NCBI GenBank assembly: GCA_938015435.1
Contig: CALLPN010000013.1
Coordinates: 62,001 to 126,000, forward strand
DNA: 64,000 nt
DNA from: an uncultured Saprospiraceae bacterium
Lineage (GTDB): Bacteria > Bacteroidota > Bacteroidia > Chitinophagales > Saprospiraceae
Direction: 5' to 3'
Below the pieces are notes generated by a model. The model searched no databases and was not told where the DNA came from. It was given only the letters and a program-made list of their open reading frames with translations. Positions 8,411 to 18,198 of this stretch are shown here, in pieces (position 1 is the first letter of the stretch; each line of letters opens with the position of its first letter). Both the position numbers and the translations under genes were made by a program.

Positions 8411-9334
8411 ATGTCCGTAATAGTATCTAATCTTACAAAGACTTTTGGTGATCAGCATGCCGTTGATGATCTTAGTTTTGAGGCTCGACCTGGAGAGATA
8501 CTAGGTTTTCTTGGACCCAATGGTGCAGGTAAATCCACCACGATGAAGATGATTACTACTTATCTTCAACCTTCGTCTGGAACTGCTACAGTATGTGGTC
8601 ATGATATTAGCAAAGATCAGATGGACGTAAGACGACATATAGGTTACTTGCCAGAGCATAATCCATTGTACAAAGACATGTACATCAAGGAATATCTTGA
8701 GTTTGTGGCAAGGATCCATAAAGTTGATAATCCCAAATTAAGGATTGGTGAACTGATCGAGACTACTGGACTACAGAAAGAGCAGCATAAGTTGATCTCG
8801 TCTATTTCTAAGGGGTATCGTCAAAGAGTCGGCTTAGCCCAGGCATTGCTACATGATCCAGATGTGATCATTCTAGATGAACCTACTTCAGGTCTAGATA
8901 TGAACCAATTGATAGAGATCAGAGCATTGATCAAAAAACTAGGAGAAACCAAGACCGTCATATTTTCTACGCACATCATGCAAGAGGTACAAGCTCTTTG
9001 TGATCGTGTGATTATTATAAATGAAGGCCAACTTGTAGCGGATGATCCTATAGATAGATTGCAAAATAGACTCAAAGGTGAAGATATAATTCATCTAGAA
9101 CTTGATAAAAAGTATGATGTAAGTGCTATAGAATCTATTGCTGGAGTTAGTTCTGTAATACGCGTTACGGATACGTTGTATACCATCAATGCAGATAACT
9201 CGAATGATGTAAGACCGGATATATTCCGCACAGCGAGTAATAGTAACTGGGTAATATTAGAAATGAGAAGAGAACAAAAGAACGTAGAATACATATTCCA
9301 GCAATTGACTAAAAAGCAAACTGCCGATGTATAG
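8411..9334 (+). CDS. gldA: Gliding-motility ABC transporter ATPase GldA
   Basis: A 307-residue ABC ATPase. I start it at the ATG at 8411 (MSVIVSNLTKTFGDQHAV); the frame is open for 40 more codons upstream, but that stretch is hydrophobic and not part of the family. Walker A is GPNGAGKST (35-43), the signature is ISKGYRQRVG (about 132-141, the GldA variant of LSGGQ), and Walker B is VIILDEPTSGLD (from about 152). GldA, GldF and GldG form an ABC complex required for gliding in Flavobacterium johnsoniae, although homologues also occur in non-gliders. The end overlaps gldF by 8 bp. Confidence 0.93.
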   Translation: MSVIVSNLTKTFGDQHAVDDLSFEARPGEILGFLGPNGAGKSTTMKMITTYLQPSSGTATVCGHDISKDQMDVRRHIGYLPEHNPLYKDMYIKEYLEFVARIHKVDNPKLRIGELIETTGLQKEQHKLISSISKGYRQRVGLAQALLHDPDVIILDEPTSGLDMNQLIEIRALIKKLGETKTVIFSTHIMQEVQALCDRVIIINEGQLVADDPIDRLQNRLKGEDIIHLELDKKYDVSAIESIAGVSSVIRVTDTLYTINADNSNDVRPDIFRTASNSNWVILEMRREQKNVEYIFQQLTKKQTADV

Positions 9335-10058
9335 TGTTTATAGAAAAGAAATAAGTAGCTTTCTAAGCTCGCTGATCGCCTATATTGTAATTATAGTATT
9401 CTTGATGATGGTAGGCCTGTTTATGTGGGTGATTCCTGATACAAGTGTACTGTCATATAATTATGCTACTCTTGATCAATTGTTCACATTAGCACCTCTA
9501 GTCTTTTTGTTTTTGATTCCAGCCACTACGATGCGTTCATTCGCTGAAGAAAGACAAACAGGGACTATCGAGTTTTTGTCCACTAAGCCTATATCAGATT
9601 TAGAGATTGTCGGTGCTAAGTTCTTAGCTAATCTCACCTTGGTTTTGTTTGCTCTTCTACCCACTGTGATATATTACTATTCGGTATACAAATTGGGTTA
9701 TCCAGAAGGTAATCTAGATAGCGGTGGTATTATGGGGTCATATATTGGATTGTTCTTTTTGGCTGCAGTATTTGTAGCAATAGGAGTCTTTGCTTCTAGT
9801 GTCACTAATAATCAGATCGTTTCATTCATCTTAGCAGCGTTTCTCTGTTTCATCTGCTATTTCGCATTTGGCTTCTTGAGCAACCTTCCGATATTTGTCG
9901 GATCATTGGATTATACAATCCAAAAGATGGGAATATCATATCATTACGCCGCATTGAGTAAAGGGGTAATAGACTCTAGGTCAGTAGTTTACTTTCTGAC
10001 TGTGATTTTCTTTTTTATCGTACTTACGATGTTCAGTCTAAAGCAAAGAAGAGGATGA
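9327..10058 (+). CDS. gldF: Gliding-motility ABC transporter permease GldF
   Basis: A 243-residue permease with about six hydrophobic segments. The segment FLFLIPATTMRSFAEERQTGTIEFLSTKPIS is characteristic of GldF and related ABC-2 permeases; the conserved core is EERQTGTIEFLSTKP. It overlaps gldA by 8 bp and gldG by 4 bp (ATGA), so the three subunits are translated as a unit. It forms the membrane channel partner of GldA and GldG. Substrate unknown in the family. Confidence 0.93.
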   Translation: MYSVYRKEISSFLSSLIAYIVIIVFLMMVGLFMWVIPDTSVLSYNYATLDQLFTLAPLVFLFLIPATTMRSFAEERQTGTIEFLSTKPISDLEIVGAKFLANLTLVLFALLPTVIYYYSVYKLGYPEGNLDSGGIMGSYIGLFFLAAVFVAIGVFASSVTNNQIVSFILAAFLCFICYFAFGFLSNLPIFVGSLDYTIQKMGISYHYAALSKGVIDSRSVVYFLTVIFFFIVLTMFSLKQRRG

Positions 10059-11755
10059 AAAACGTAGAGAATTACATCAAATTGATCATAATAGCGGCAA
10101 TACTTATAGTTGTCAATATTATAGCGAGTTATGTACACGGTTATATCGACCTCACGGAGGAGAAACGCTTTACTTTGGCTGAGTCTACGACAAACCTTCT
10201 CTATGAAGTGGAAGATCGTATTATCATCAAAGTATTACTCGAAGGTAAGTTTCCGGCTAGTTTCAAAAGATTGCAACAAGCGACTAGAGAGATGGTTGAC
10301 GAATTTAGAGATGAAAACTCTGATATAGAGTACGTCTTTGAAGATCCTACCGATGGGGATATGGACGATATTAATGCGCGGATAAGATCATTAGCTGAGT
10401 TAGGGATTGTAGGTAGATCATTGACTTATTTTGAAGGGAAAGAGAAAGTACAAAAATTGGTTTTTCCTTATGCAATTGTCCAGTATGGAGACAGGGAAGT
10501 AATCGTTAATCTATTAGAATCGGCTAGCGGACCTGAAGATGAAGAGACTATGCTCAATAAGTCAGTATCTCTATTGGAATACAAATTGGCTAATGCTATA
10601 CAGAAGATTACAGCAAGAAAACAAGGGAATATTGTCTTTACGACTGGTCAGGGAGAGTTAGAGCCTAAGTATAGAGTAAGCCTACGAAACGAACTAAGCC
10701 GATTCTATAATGTAGGAGATTTACCTCTCGATAGTATTCCATCGATAGGTCAAGAAGCTGATTTAGTCATAGTCGCTAGACCAACTAAAGAATTTAGCCT
10801 CAAAAATCAATTTAAGCTAGATCAATATGTAATGAATGGCGGAAAGATCATATGGCTCATAGATAAGATGGATGCTCATCTTGATAGTATCCAAAAGCAT
10901 AAATTTTATGTACCTCAAGAATACCCTTTAGGTTTGGATGATATGTGGTTTAAGTATGGGGCTAGGATACAACCTAATCTTGTACTGGATATTCAGTGTA
11001 CTGCCATTCCTCAGGTTATAGGCCAATCCGGCGGAAGACCACAGACCAAGTTGTTTCCTTGGTATTACCATCCATTGGTGGCTCCGGCTTCTACACATCC
11101 GATCGTCAAAAATTTAGATCGAGTGAACATGTATTGGCCAAGTACGATCGATACCATACAGACCAAGACCCATGTACAAAAGACAGTGCTTCTCGCTAGC
11201 TCGCAATACAGTAGATATCAGGTCAATCCTGTTCGTTTAAATTTTGAAATCTTGAAAGTCGAACCGGAACCTACAAAGTTTAACAAGGGCAGACAACCAG
11301 TTGCAGTGATGCTTGAGGGACAGTTTCCTTCATTGTTTGAAAATAGAGTGGATGATTCATTTAAGAAGACTTTAGAATCTATCAACCAACCATTCAAGGC
11401 GGTAAGTAAACTTACGAAACAGCTTATTGTTTCTGATTCTGATTTTGCTGCTAACTGGTTCAATGAAAGAACTCAAGAATCTTACCCTATGGGATATAAT
11501 CCTTATCTTCCTCAAGGGCAAAACACATTTCAAGGAAATCAAGACTTTATGATCAATACAATAGAGTATATGATCTCTGAAGGTGGAGTGTTAGAGGCTC
11601 GTAATAGAGAAGTGAAACTTAGACTGCTTAATGGCCCAAAGGTCCGCGAGGAGCAGACTATGTGGCAGCTAATCAATATAGGACTACCGTTATTGTTTAT
11701 AATACTATTTGGTTTAGTATATAACTACTTACGTAGAAGGAAATACAGCAGGTAA
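10055..11755 (+). CDS. gldG: Gliding-motility ABC transporter auxiliary protein GldG
   Basis: A 566-residue protein with an N-terminal membrane span (about residues 6-26, LIIIAAILIVVNIIASYV) and a C-terminal span (about 540-560, LINIGLPLLFIILFGLVY), joined by a large periplasmic domain. The order TEEKRFTLAEST, FTTGQGELEP and GGKIIWLIDKMDA matches the GldG/DUF4350-like family. The start overlaps gldF (ATGA). It acts with GldA and GldF. The DUF4340 gene follows after 57 bp, a frequent neighbour of this ABC system. Confidence 0.92.
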   Translation: MKNVENYIKLIIIAAILIVVNIIASYVHGYIDLTEEKRFTLAESTTNLLYEVEDRIIIKVLLEGKFPASFKRLQQATREMVDEFRDENSDIEYVFEDPTDGDMDDINARIRSLAELGIVGRSLTYFEGKEKVQKLVFPYAIVQYGDREVIVNLLESASGPEDEETMLNKSVSLLEYKLANAIQKITARKQGNIVFTTGQGELEPKYRVSLRNELSRFYNVGDLPLDSIPSIGQEADLVIVARPTKEFSLKNQFKLDQYVMNGGKIIWLIDKMDAHLDSIQKHKFYVPQEYPLGLDDMWFKYGARIQPNLVLDIQCTAIPQVIGQSGGRPQTKLFPWYYHPLVAPASTHPIVKNLDRVNMYWPSTIDTIQTKTHVQKTVLLASSQYSRYQVNPVRLNFEILKVEPEPTKFNKGRQPVAVMLEGQFPSLFENRVDDSFKKTLESINQPFKAVSKLTKQLIVSDSDFAANWFNERTQESYPMGYNPYLPQGQNTFQGNQDFMINTIEYMISEGGVLEARNREVKLRLLNGPKVREEQTMWQLINIGLPLLFIILFGLVYNYLRRRKYSR

Positions 11756-11812
11756 AATAAGGGGTGATTATAGGGAGGTTGATATTGATTACACTTAATT
11801 AAAAAGGAATAC

Positions 11813-12817
11813 ATGAAAAATACATTAGGCTTACTACTCGGCCTTATCATATTGGGAGGTATAGCATTCTATCTTATGCAGTCTAATCCAGAGACTCAGA
11901 GTACGCTTAATAGTACGGGAGTAAAGTTTGCCACGGATAAGGAAGATGTTGATCGGATATTGATTACAAGAAACGCTAACAATAATTTAGATTTTACTAG
12001 AGAAGGAGAAAAATGGAGGATCAATGGAAAATACTATGCAAACCCTCATACGATGAGCAACTTGCTTAATACAATGGCAAAAATGGATATGATCTTTATT
12101 CCTTATAAGACTCATTACGAAACAATAATGAGTGATATGGAGAAAATAGGAATACATGTTGAGGTTTTTGATAAATCGGGTTCCAAGATCAGAGGATACA
12201 CCATAGGGGCAAACTCTATTAAAAATGACGCAACATACTTTATCTTAGATGGTGATAATCAGCCCTATGCGATCAATATTAAGGGATTCGATGGTACGAT
12301 CAGAGACCGATTTAATTATCATATCGAAAACTGGAAAGACAAGACAATATTTGATAATGATGCCAATGAAATTAGTTCGGTCAAAGTTGGATTTCCAAAG
12401 CGTCCAAGTGCATCCTTTACTTTGACTCAAGATGAAGGACAGTATAGCGTTACCCCTGGTGATCAATTGACGCCAGCCATTAACAAAACTCTAAATAAGG
12501 CAAAAGTAGAAGCGTATCTCCATTCCTTTAAAAATGTAATTGCTGAAGGATATGATAACCGAAATCTAAAAAAAGATAGTATCTCTAATTTACTTCAGTT
12601 TGTGACTTTCGATGTCGGTCTTAAAGACGGTAAACATTTGAAGTACAAAATGATACCTTTTAGAGATGTATTGGATCCAGATGTCAATATTTCCGATGTG
12701 AGAGACCTAGAGCAAGTAGAACGATATTTTGTGACTAATGAAGAGACTGGTGATTTTCTAGTCCTTCAGCAACGTCTATTCAAAGATCTTTTACGATCTT
12801 ACGAGTACTTTTATTAA
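11813..12817 (+). CDS. DUF4340 domain protein, membrane-anchored
   Basis: A 334-residue protein with an N-terminal membrane anchor or uncleaved signal (LGLLLGLIILGGIAFYLM, residues 4-21), then a soluble exported domain. The pattern VDRILITRNANNNLDFTREG followed by WRINGKYYANPHTM is typical of DUF4340, which often follows GldG-like ABC auxiliary genes. It is likely part of the same envelope complex and operon as gldAFG, 57 bp downstream. No enzymatic motif is visible. Confidence 0.8.
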   Translation: MKNTLGLLLGLIILGGIAFYLMQSNPETQSTLNSTGVKFATDKEDVDRILITRNANNNLDFTREGEKWRINGKYYANPHTMSNLLNTMAKMDMIFIPYKTHYETIMSDMEKIGIHVEVFDKSGSKIRGYTIGANSIKNDATYFILDGDNQPYAINIKGFDGTIRDRFNYHIENWKDKTIFDNDANEISSVKVGFPKRPSASFTLTQDEGQYSVTPGDQLTPAINKTLNKAKVEAYLHSFKNVIAEGYDNRNLKKDSISNLLQFVTFDVGLKDGKHLKYKMIPFRDVLDPDVNISDVRDLEQVERYFVTNEETGDFLVLQQRLFKDLLRSYEYFY

Positions 12818-12848
12818 TATGTACTTTCTTCCATTAGAATTTTAGGAT

Positions 12849-14096
12849 TTGAAAATAGCTAGATATACCATTTTTATTACCATTGCTGTTTTGGCGATTG
12901 TACTGTCATCCGCTCATACAGACAAACCAATTTGGGGATTCTATGGTCATAAAAAGATCAATAGAATGGCTGTATTTGCTCTTCCCCAAGAGATGATTGG
13001 ATTCTATAAGAAGAATATCGAATATATCACAGAACATGCAGTGGATCCTGATAAGCGCAGGTATGCCACTAAACATGAAGCGGTCAGACATTATATCGAT
13101 GTAGATCATTGGGGTAAGATTCCTTTTCCTGAGGTGCCTAGAAAATTTGATGATGCCTTGGTCAAATACGGTCAATTACAATTGATTGATAGGAATATAT
13201 TCGATACTATCAATCTTACTCTCAATAAAGTAGAAAACGAAGAAAGTAGATTTGATCCGACTCTGGAGATATTAAATGGTGATGAGATTTGGCATTCAGT
13301 GAGAGATACCGCTTTCCAAAGATTCTTTAAGGAGTATATCCGAAATCAGTATTATGAAGAGGAATGGTTAGTCGAAGGACAGGTCTACGATGAATTCTTT
13401 CAATCTGATAAATTTACGGAGGGAAATAAAGTACTTCGTTTTGTAGATCAGTTTAGTCATCAAGGGATCTTACCTTATCATTTGGAGTCGATGTTTTTCC
13501 AATTGCGTAAAGCATTCAAGGATGAGGATCCAGAAAAGGTATTAAGATTATCCGCTGATTATGGCCATTATATCGCAGATGGTCATGTACCACTTCATAC
13601 AACAGTTAATTACAATGGACAACTTACTGATCAGGTAGGGATTCATGCATTTTGGGAAAGTAGATTGCCGGAATTGTTTGCTGAAGAAGAGTATGACTTT
13701 TTTGTAGGGCCAGCGGATTATATCGAGCAGCCGAATAAATACTTTTGGAATATTATTACCGAAAGCCATAGTCTACTCGATAGCGTGCTGAGCATTGAGA
13801 AGCGTCTGAGTCAGACATTTCCGCCTGATCGCCAATATTGTTACGATGAAAGATTAACGCGTACTGTACGTATCGAATGCGAAGAATATGCTACTGCGTA
13901 TCACGACGCTATGGGTGACATGGTAGAGACTCGAATGCAAGACGCTATAAGAGCGATATCATCTGTGTGGTACTCTGCATGGGTCAGTGCAGGTCAACCT
14001 GATATCAATGCATGGGCAGATGAAGATTACAAGCCTGTTGAAGAGATAAGACGAAATAGTAATTTGGGTGCAGGAAGTCATGATGTAAGGCAGTAA
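12849..14096 (+). CDS. Secreted S1/P1 nuclease or zinc-dependent phospholipase C-like protein
   Basis: A 415-residue protein. The start is TTG at 12849 directly before a signal peptide (KIARYTIFITIAVLAIVLSSA). The mature protein begins with a Trp (WGFYGHKKINRMAVFALP) as in the S1/P1 nuclease and zinc phospholipase C fold, whose N-terminal Trp and spaced His/Asp residues bind three zinc ions. Further ligand motifs are HYIDVDHWG, FSHQGILPYHLES, DYGHYIADGHVPLHT and IHAFWESRLPE. Whether it cleaves nucleic acids or phospholipids cannot be decided from sequence. It lies 31 bp after the DUF4340 gene, same strand. Confidence 0.8.
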   Translation: MKIARYTIFITIAVLAIVLSSAHTDKPIWGFYGHKKINRMAVFALPQEMIGFYKKNIEYITEHAVDPDKRRYATKHEAVRHYIDVDHWGKIPFPEVPRKFDDALVKYGQLQLIDRNIFDTINLTLNKVENEESRFDPTLEILNGDEIWHSVRDTAFQRFFKEYIRNQYYEEEWLVEGQVYDEFFQSDKFTEGNKVLRFVDQFSHQGILPYHLESMFFQLRKAFKDEDPEKVLRLSADYGHYIADGHVPLHTTVNYNGQLTDQVGIHAFWESRLPELFAEEEYDFFVGPADYIEQPNKYFWNIITESHSLLDSVLSIEKRLSQTFPPDRQYCYDERLTRTVRIECEEYATAYHDAMGDMVETRMQDAIRAISSVWYSAWVSAGQPDINAWADEDYKPVEEIRRNSNLGAGSHDVRQ

Positions 14097-14239
14097 GAGG
14101 GAATAGTCGAAATGAATAATTCTATATTTAAGAACTTGATATTCTGGTGCAAAAGATGATCTTAAGTTTAGCTCTATTCAGATGTTTTGAGACTTAAATT
14201 AATTTCTGACTCAGTATAATAAATAACGAAAAAACAATA

Positions 14240-15211
14240 ATGATCTCAACCATACTTAAAGGAGCAGCCATGGGAGTGGCTGAAGTAATACCTGGAGTCT
14301 CTGGCGGAACCATAGCCTTTATAACAGGGATCTATGAAAAACTGTTGAACTGTATCAAGGCGGTAAATCCATCTCTTATAGGAACATTTAAGACTGATGG
14401 TTTTAAAGGTGTTTGGAACGCTATTGACGGTGCTTTCTTAGCGATGCTCATCGGAGGAATGGTGGTAGGAGTAGTCACCGGAATATTTGGAGTCACGTAT
14501 TTGTTGGAGGAATATCCAACACCAGTTTGGGGTTTTTTCTTTGGACTTATCATCGCGTCCAGTATCTATATTGCTAAGCAGATACCCAAGTGGAATGCCG
14601 GCAAATGGATTGGATTGATAGTTGGTTTTGTCATTGCATTTGGAATTACAATCATCACTCCTGCAGAAGGAAGTGATAATCTATTGTTGGTATTTGTTGC
14701 TGGTGCGATTGCTATTTCAGCATTGATCCTTCCGGGTATTTCCGGTAGTTTTATGTTGCTGCTGATGGGTATGTATACGATCATCATTTCATCTGCTAAA
14801 TCTCTACTCGAAGATCATGATTTGGCAAGCTTTACAATACTAGTTGTGTTTGCATTGGGCTGCTTAGTTGGACTTACAGGATTTAGTAGAGTATTGACAT
14901 GGTTACTCCACAAGTATAAGTACACCACATTTGCAGTCCTGACAGGTTTCATGTTAGGCTCACTCAATAAGATTTGGCCATGGAGAAATATTACTGAAGT
15001 AATGGACAAAGAAAGTGGGGTAGTCACCAAACTATTTGAAGCCAAAGATGTACTCGCATTACCCACAGATAGTTTTAAGATAATATCTGAAAGCAATGTA
15101 TTGCCAATGGCATATGATATGGGAGATCCAATGACTATAATTACAATCGTTTCAAGTATTCTTGGATTTGTTTCCGTTTTTTTACTAGAACGCGCCAATA
15201 AATCAAAATAA
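14240..15211 (+). CDS. DUF368 membrane protein, probable polyprenyl-phosphate translocase
   Basis: A 323-residue protein with about eight to nine membrane segments. It opens with the DUF368 hallmark KGAAMGVAEVIPGVSGGTIA, and a related motif recurs in the second half (ALILPGISGSFMLLLMGMY), consistent with an inverted repeat fold. DUF368 proteins (PopT group) have been shown in other bacteria to return undecaprenyl phosphate across the inner membrane for cell-wall synthesis. It stands 143 bp after the zinc enzyme gene and probably has its own promoter. A hairpin terminator follows at 15421-15457. Confidence 0.85.
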   Translation: MISTILKGAAMGVAEVIPGVSGGTIAFITGIYEKLLNCIKAVNPSLIGTFKTDGFKGVWNAIDGAFLAMLIGGMVVGVVTGIFGVTYLLEEYPTPVWGFFFGLIIASSIYIAKQIPKWNAGKWIGLIVGFVIAFGITIITPAEGSDNLLLVFVAGAIAISALILPGISGSFMLLLMGMYTIIISSAKSLLEDHDLASFTILVVFALGCLVGLTGFSRVLTWLLHKYKYTTFAVLTGFMLGSLNKIWPWRNITEVMDKESGVVTKLFEAKDVLALPTDSFKIISESNVLPMAYDMGDPMTIITIVSSILGFVSVFLLERANKSK

Positions 15212-15212
15212 A

Positions 15213-15284
15213 ATGGAAAAAATAAAACGAATATTTAATTTTTTGTGGTCTTTACTTTCAGCTAAAAAAGAGGAGGATAAGTAA
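15213..15284 (+). CDS. Possible 23-residue peptide following DUF368
   Basis: ATG at 15213 is one base after the DUF368 stop codon. The frame reads MEKIKRIFNFLWSLL then SAKKEEDK and stops at 15284. It looks like an amphipathic helix with a charged tail. The spacing suggests translational coupling. A frame this short could arise by chance, so confidence is low. Confidence 0.3.
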   Translation: MEKIKRIFNFLWSLLSAKKEEDK

Positions 15285-15420
15285 GTTCTATTATAGCTAT
15301 ATAATTGCACTAGCTTTAGCTGGATGTTGTTGATATCCTATTGAAGGGCTTAGAGAAATGATGCAATTGTAATCATAGATTTTTTTCTAGTTTTCTAGAA
15401 TATATAATGTAAACTCAAAA

Positions 15421-15457
15421 AAAGATCAAATAACACACGACGCATTATTTGATCTTT
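15421..15457. terminator. Bidirectional hairpin between DUF368 and beta-barrel genes
   Basis: Perfect 13-bp arms AAAGATCAAATAA (15421-15433) and TTATTTGATCTTT (15445-15457) around an 11-base loop, in a convergent intergenic region. Confidence 0.7.
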
Positions 15458-15497
15458 CCTGTTCTCTTTTCAACTTCAACTTACGATTGAACATCTT

Positions 15498-15605
15498 CTT
15501 GCACTTGACATTTGAACTTGACACTTGCACTTGACACTTGCACTTGCACTTGCACTTGAACTTGACACTTGCACTTGAACTTGACACTTGCACTTGACAC
15601 TTGCA
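15498..15605. repeat. Tandem array of three related 6/7-bp words
   Basis: The 108 bp tile completely into 17 units of CTTGCA, CTTGACA and CTTGAA (one unit reads TTTGAA), with no leftover base. The flanks (CAACTTCAACTT, 15471-15482) look like decayed units. It lies 20 bp beyond the stop of the beta-barrel gene at 15626, in its 3' region, next to the hairpin at 15421-15457. Slippage during replication is the likely origin; function unknown. Confidence 0.9.
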
Positions 15606-15625
15606 TTACCCCTTGCCCTTTATTT

Positions 15626-18052
15626 TCAACCTCCCACACGCTTACTTTCACTTTCGATTCCAGTCTTACGTTTTCTTGATTTTACATTGTTATTTCCAAA
15701 GTTATAACTAACACTTAGGATTACTTTTCTACTATCCCAGTTTCCGGATCCTTCTGATCTAAGACCATCAAATTCTGATTGTCCATCCCACCCTGATTGG
15801 TAAAATAGATCTTGAGCACTTAGTTTAACATTCAGATTATTGTTTAAGAATTTTTTCTGTAATCCTAAATTAAGGCTCCAGCTTTCGTTGTATTTAAATA
15901 CGCCACCCCAAACGCCAGGTCCGTTAAAATAACCTGACACTTCACCAGTAAAGCCACCAGGAAGAGCGTATGTCTGTTGTGAATAGATGTTGTAAGTAAG
16001 CGCTTGTACGTCCACTGTCGCTCCGTTAGGGTATTCTGCTTGGTTGTCAGTGTAGCCAGAACTAAGGTTAAAGAATGCAGTCCATTTGTCAGTAAATTGA
16101 AACGGTAAACTGATGTTGGCACTCCATACTTCCTGTGTCGCCAAGTTGTCCCAATTGATAAATCCTGCTCTCGGATCTTCTTCGTCTGGACCGATCAATC
16201 TTGTGATCTGATCGGTCGTACGACTGTATGCAATTTTGAAATTGTATCGGTATTGATAGGTGTAACCCACTTCTACATTGTTTACGATTTCAGGCCTTAA
16301 AAATGGGTTTCCTTTGGTGAATGATAGTATGCTTAATTGCTCTTTAAATGGGTTCAGTACATTGTAGTCAGGTCTATTGATTCTGCGGCCGTAGTTTGCA
16401 GAAAACGAATGCATAGGAGCATGCTGATAGCTAATACCTACTGAAGGAAATAGATTAGTATAATTAGTGTCCACTGGTGGTGCTTGAAGCTCAGGCAAGA
16501 ATGCAGAAAGCTCACCTTTAGAATCAGTATTCTCAACTCTAAGGCCAGTCGATATCGATACTTTCTGATTCAATGATCTATTGTAATTAACGTAACCAGC
16601 AGTAACTGTCTCGTTATAATCAAATTCATTTGATCTTCGATTATTTTGAATTTCAACATCATTTATAATATCATTGAATAGAAAGATATTGTCACTTGAT
16701 ACGACTCCATATTTTGTTCCGACTCCAATCTTTCCTCCAAGGGCTTCAGTTTCGTAATCGATTTTACCAGTATAGATTTCAATAGTTCTAGGTGTTGTAT
16801 ATGATGTGATGACACTGCTTAATGGAGCACCTTCTGAACTGAAATATTCATTAGGTTGCTGTGTAATTCCGTCATTTTTAAACCTACCAAAATCAAGATC
16901 AATATTAAAAGTATTATTGTTTTTTTGATATCTATAATTCGTATTTGCGGTGTATTGACTTACGGTTCTATCTGTTGTATTGTTGGCTCTCAGCACGCTG
17001 TCGATCTGTGTTGGATTACTCATCGAAGAAATGTTACTATTGTTATCTCCATTAGCAATGTCATCACCGTTTCTACCTGTAACCAAAAATCCTAAAATAT
17101 GACCATCGGCAACATAGTAATCAGTTCCTAATCTGAAGTTGACATTACGGACAGTATTTTCTATTCGATTAGTTTCATCGATGATCAATCCGTTTTGAAA
17201 ATTCTTAAAGTTTAGATCATTAAAGTTTTCATTGTTCAAGGCTCCAAGAGTTCCGAATGCATTGATTTTACTATTACGATAATTTCCGGCAATACTTGCA
17301 TTAGACTTAGGTAATTCTCCCATTCCAAACGATCCACTAACTGTACCGTTTGATCCATGGCTTTTATCTTTTTTAAGTCTTATATCTATGATGCCAGCAT
17401 TTCCTTCTGCTTCATACCTTGCTCCTGGATTGGTGATGATATCGATCTTATCTATTTGTTCTGCTGGGATGCCTTGTAGATAGTTGGCTAGATCTTCTCC
17501 AGATAATGGTAGCCTCTTTCCATCTATATAAAGTAGTACGCCTGATCTACTGAGTACGGAGATGTTATTGTTATTGTCCACAAGTACTCCTGGTGCTTTT
17601 CTCATCAGTGATAGTCCATCTTCACCTGCGCTATTGATAGTCCCCTCGACATTGAATACAGTTCGATCTGCCTTTACTTCGACAAGAGCTCTCTTCGCGG
17701 TTATGACAGCTGTCTCTAATTCTACAGATGAAGCAGAGAAAGTGATGTCTCCAAGAGCAACCGTATTGTCACCTGTAATAGCAATGTCTGTTTTTTTGAT
17801 ATCCGCCATACCGACATAGCTTGCCATTAGAAAGTAATTGCCTTTTTCGATTCCTGATATTGTAAATTTTCCATCGAGGTCTGTGGTTTCTACTTTTGCC
17901 ATAGTGCTATCTACCGAGGAATGGAGTAGGACATTGGCATATATAACAGGTTGGTTCGTTACATCATAAAGTGTACCTGAGATTGTACCTGATTGACTAT
18001 AGGATACAAATGATAGTAATGATAGTAGAAGTGTAAATAAGTTGATTTTCAT
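15626..18052 (-). CDS. Outer-membrane beta-barrel protein, TonB-receptor-like
   Basis: An 808-residue protein with signal peptide MKINLFTLLLSLLSFVSYSQ. A carboxypeptidase-regulatory-like beta domain follows (about 22-110, SGTISGTLYDVTNQPVIYAN), then a plug-like region (about 120-230, VDRTVFNVEG-like start, GVLLYIDGKRLPLSG, IDIITNPGARYEAEGNAGII), then a long barrel to the C-terminus. This matches the outer-membrane beta-barrel family OMP_b-brl_3 of Bacteroidota. There is no adjacent SusD partner, so the substrate is unknown. It ends in a basic tail (KSRKRKTGIESESKR) that is unusual after a barrel. The tandem word array lies directly downstream. Confidence 0.87.
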   Translation of the reverse strand: MKINLFTLLLSLLSFVSYSQSGTISGTLYDVTNQPVIYANVLLHSSVDSTMAKVETTDLDGKFTISGIEKGNYFLMASYVGMADIKKTDIAITGDNTVALGDITFSASSVELETAVITAKRALVEVKADRTVFNVEGTINSAGEDGLSLMRKAPGVLVDNNNNISVLSRSGVLLYIDGKRLPLSGEDLANYLQGIPAEQIDKIDIITNPGARYEAEGNAGIIDIRLKKDKSHGSNGTVSGSFGMGELPKSNASIAGNYRNSKINAFGTLGALNNENFNDLNFKNFQNGLIIDETNRIENTVRNVNFRLGTDYYVADGHILGFLVTGRNGDDIANGDNNSNISSMSNPTQIDSVLRANNTTDRTVSQYTANTNYRYQKNNNTFNIDLDFGRFKNDGITQQPNEYFSSEGAPLSSVITSYTTPRTIEIYTGKIDYETEALGGKIGVGTKYGVVSSDNIFLFNDIINDVEIQNNRRSNEFDYNETVTAGYVNYNRSLNQKVSISTGLRVENTDSKGELSAFLPELQAPPVDTNYTNLFPSVGISYQHAPMHSFSANYGRRINRPDYNVLNPFKEQLSILSFTKGNPFLRPEIVNNVEVGYTYQYRYNFKIAYSRTTDQITRLIGPDEEDPRAGFINWDNLATQEVWSANISLPFQFTDKWTAFFNLSSGYTDNQAEYPNGATVDVQALTYNIYSQQTYALPGGFTGEVSGYFNGPGVWGGVFKYNESWSLNLGLQKKFLNNNLNVKLSAQDLFYQSGWDGQSEFDGLRSEGSGNWDSRKVILSVSYNFGNNNVKSRKRKTGIESESKRVGG

Positions 18053-18198
18053 GGGTAGAAATTGTCTTGTGGTATTGATTTTGATTAGGTCGTAGCTAAA
18101 TGTTTATTATGGGACAATTATAAATACTTAGTTTTGATATTAAAGTTGCGCCGATTTGCAAGAATCTTTATTGTTTGTCTTTACAATGGTAATACTAT

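Noticed and set aside
14332..15198. Minus-strand frames opposite the DUF368 gene, up to 127 codons
   Set aside because: Antisense to a well supported membrane protein; residue content mirrors the complement of hydrophobic codons.
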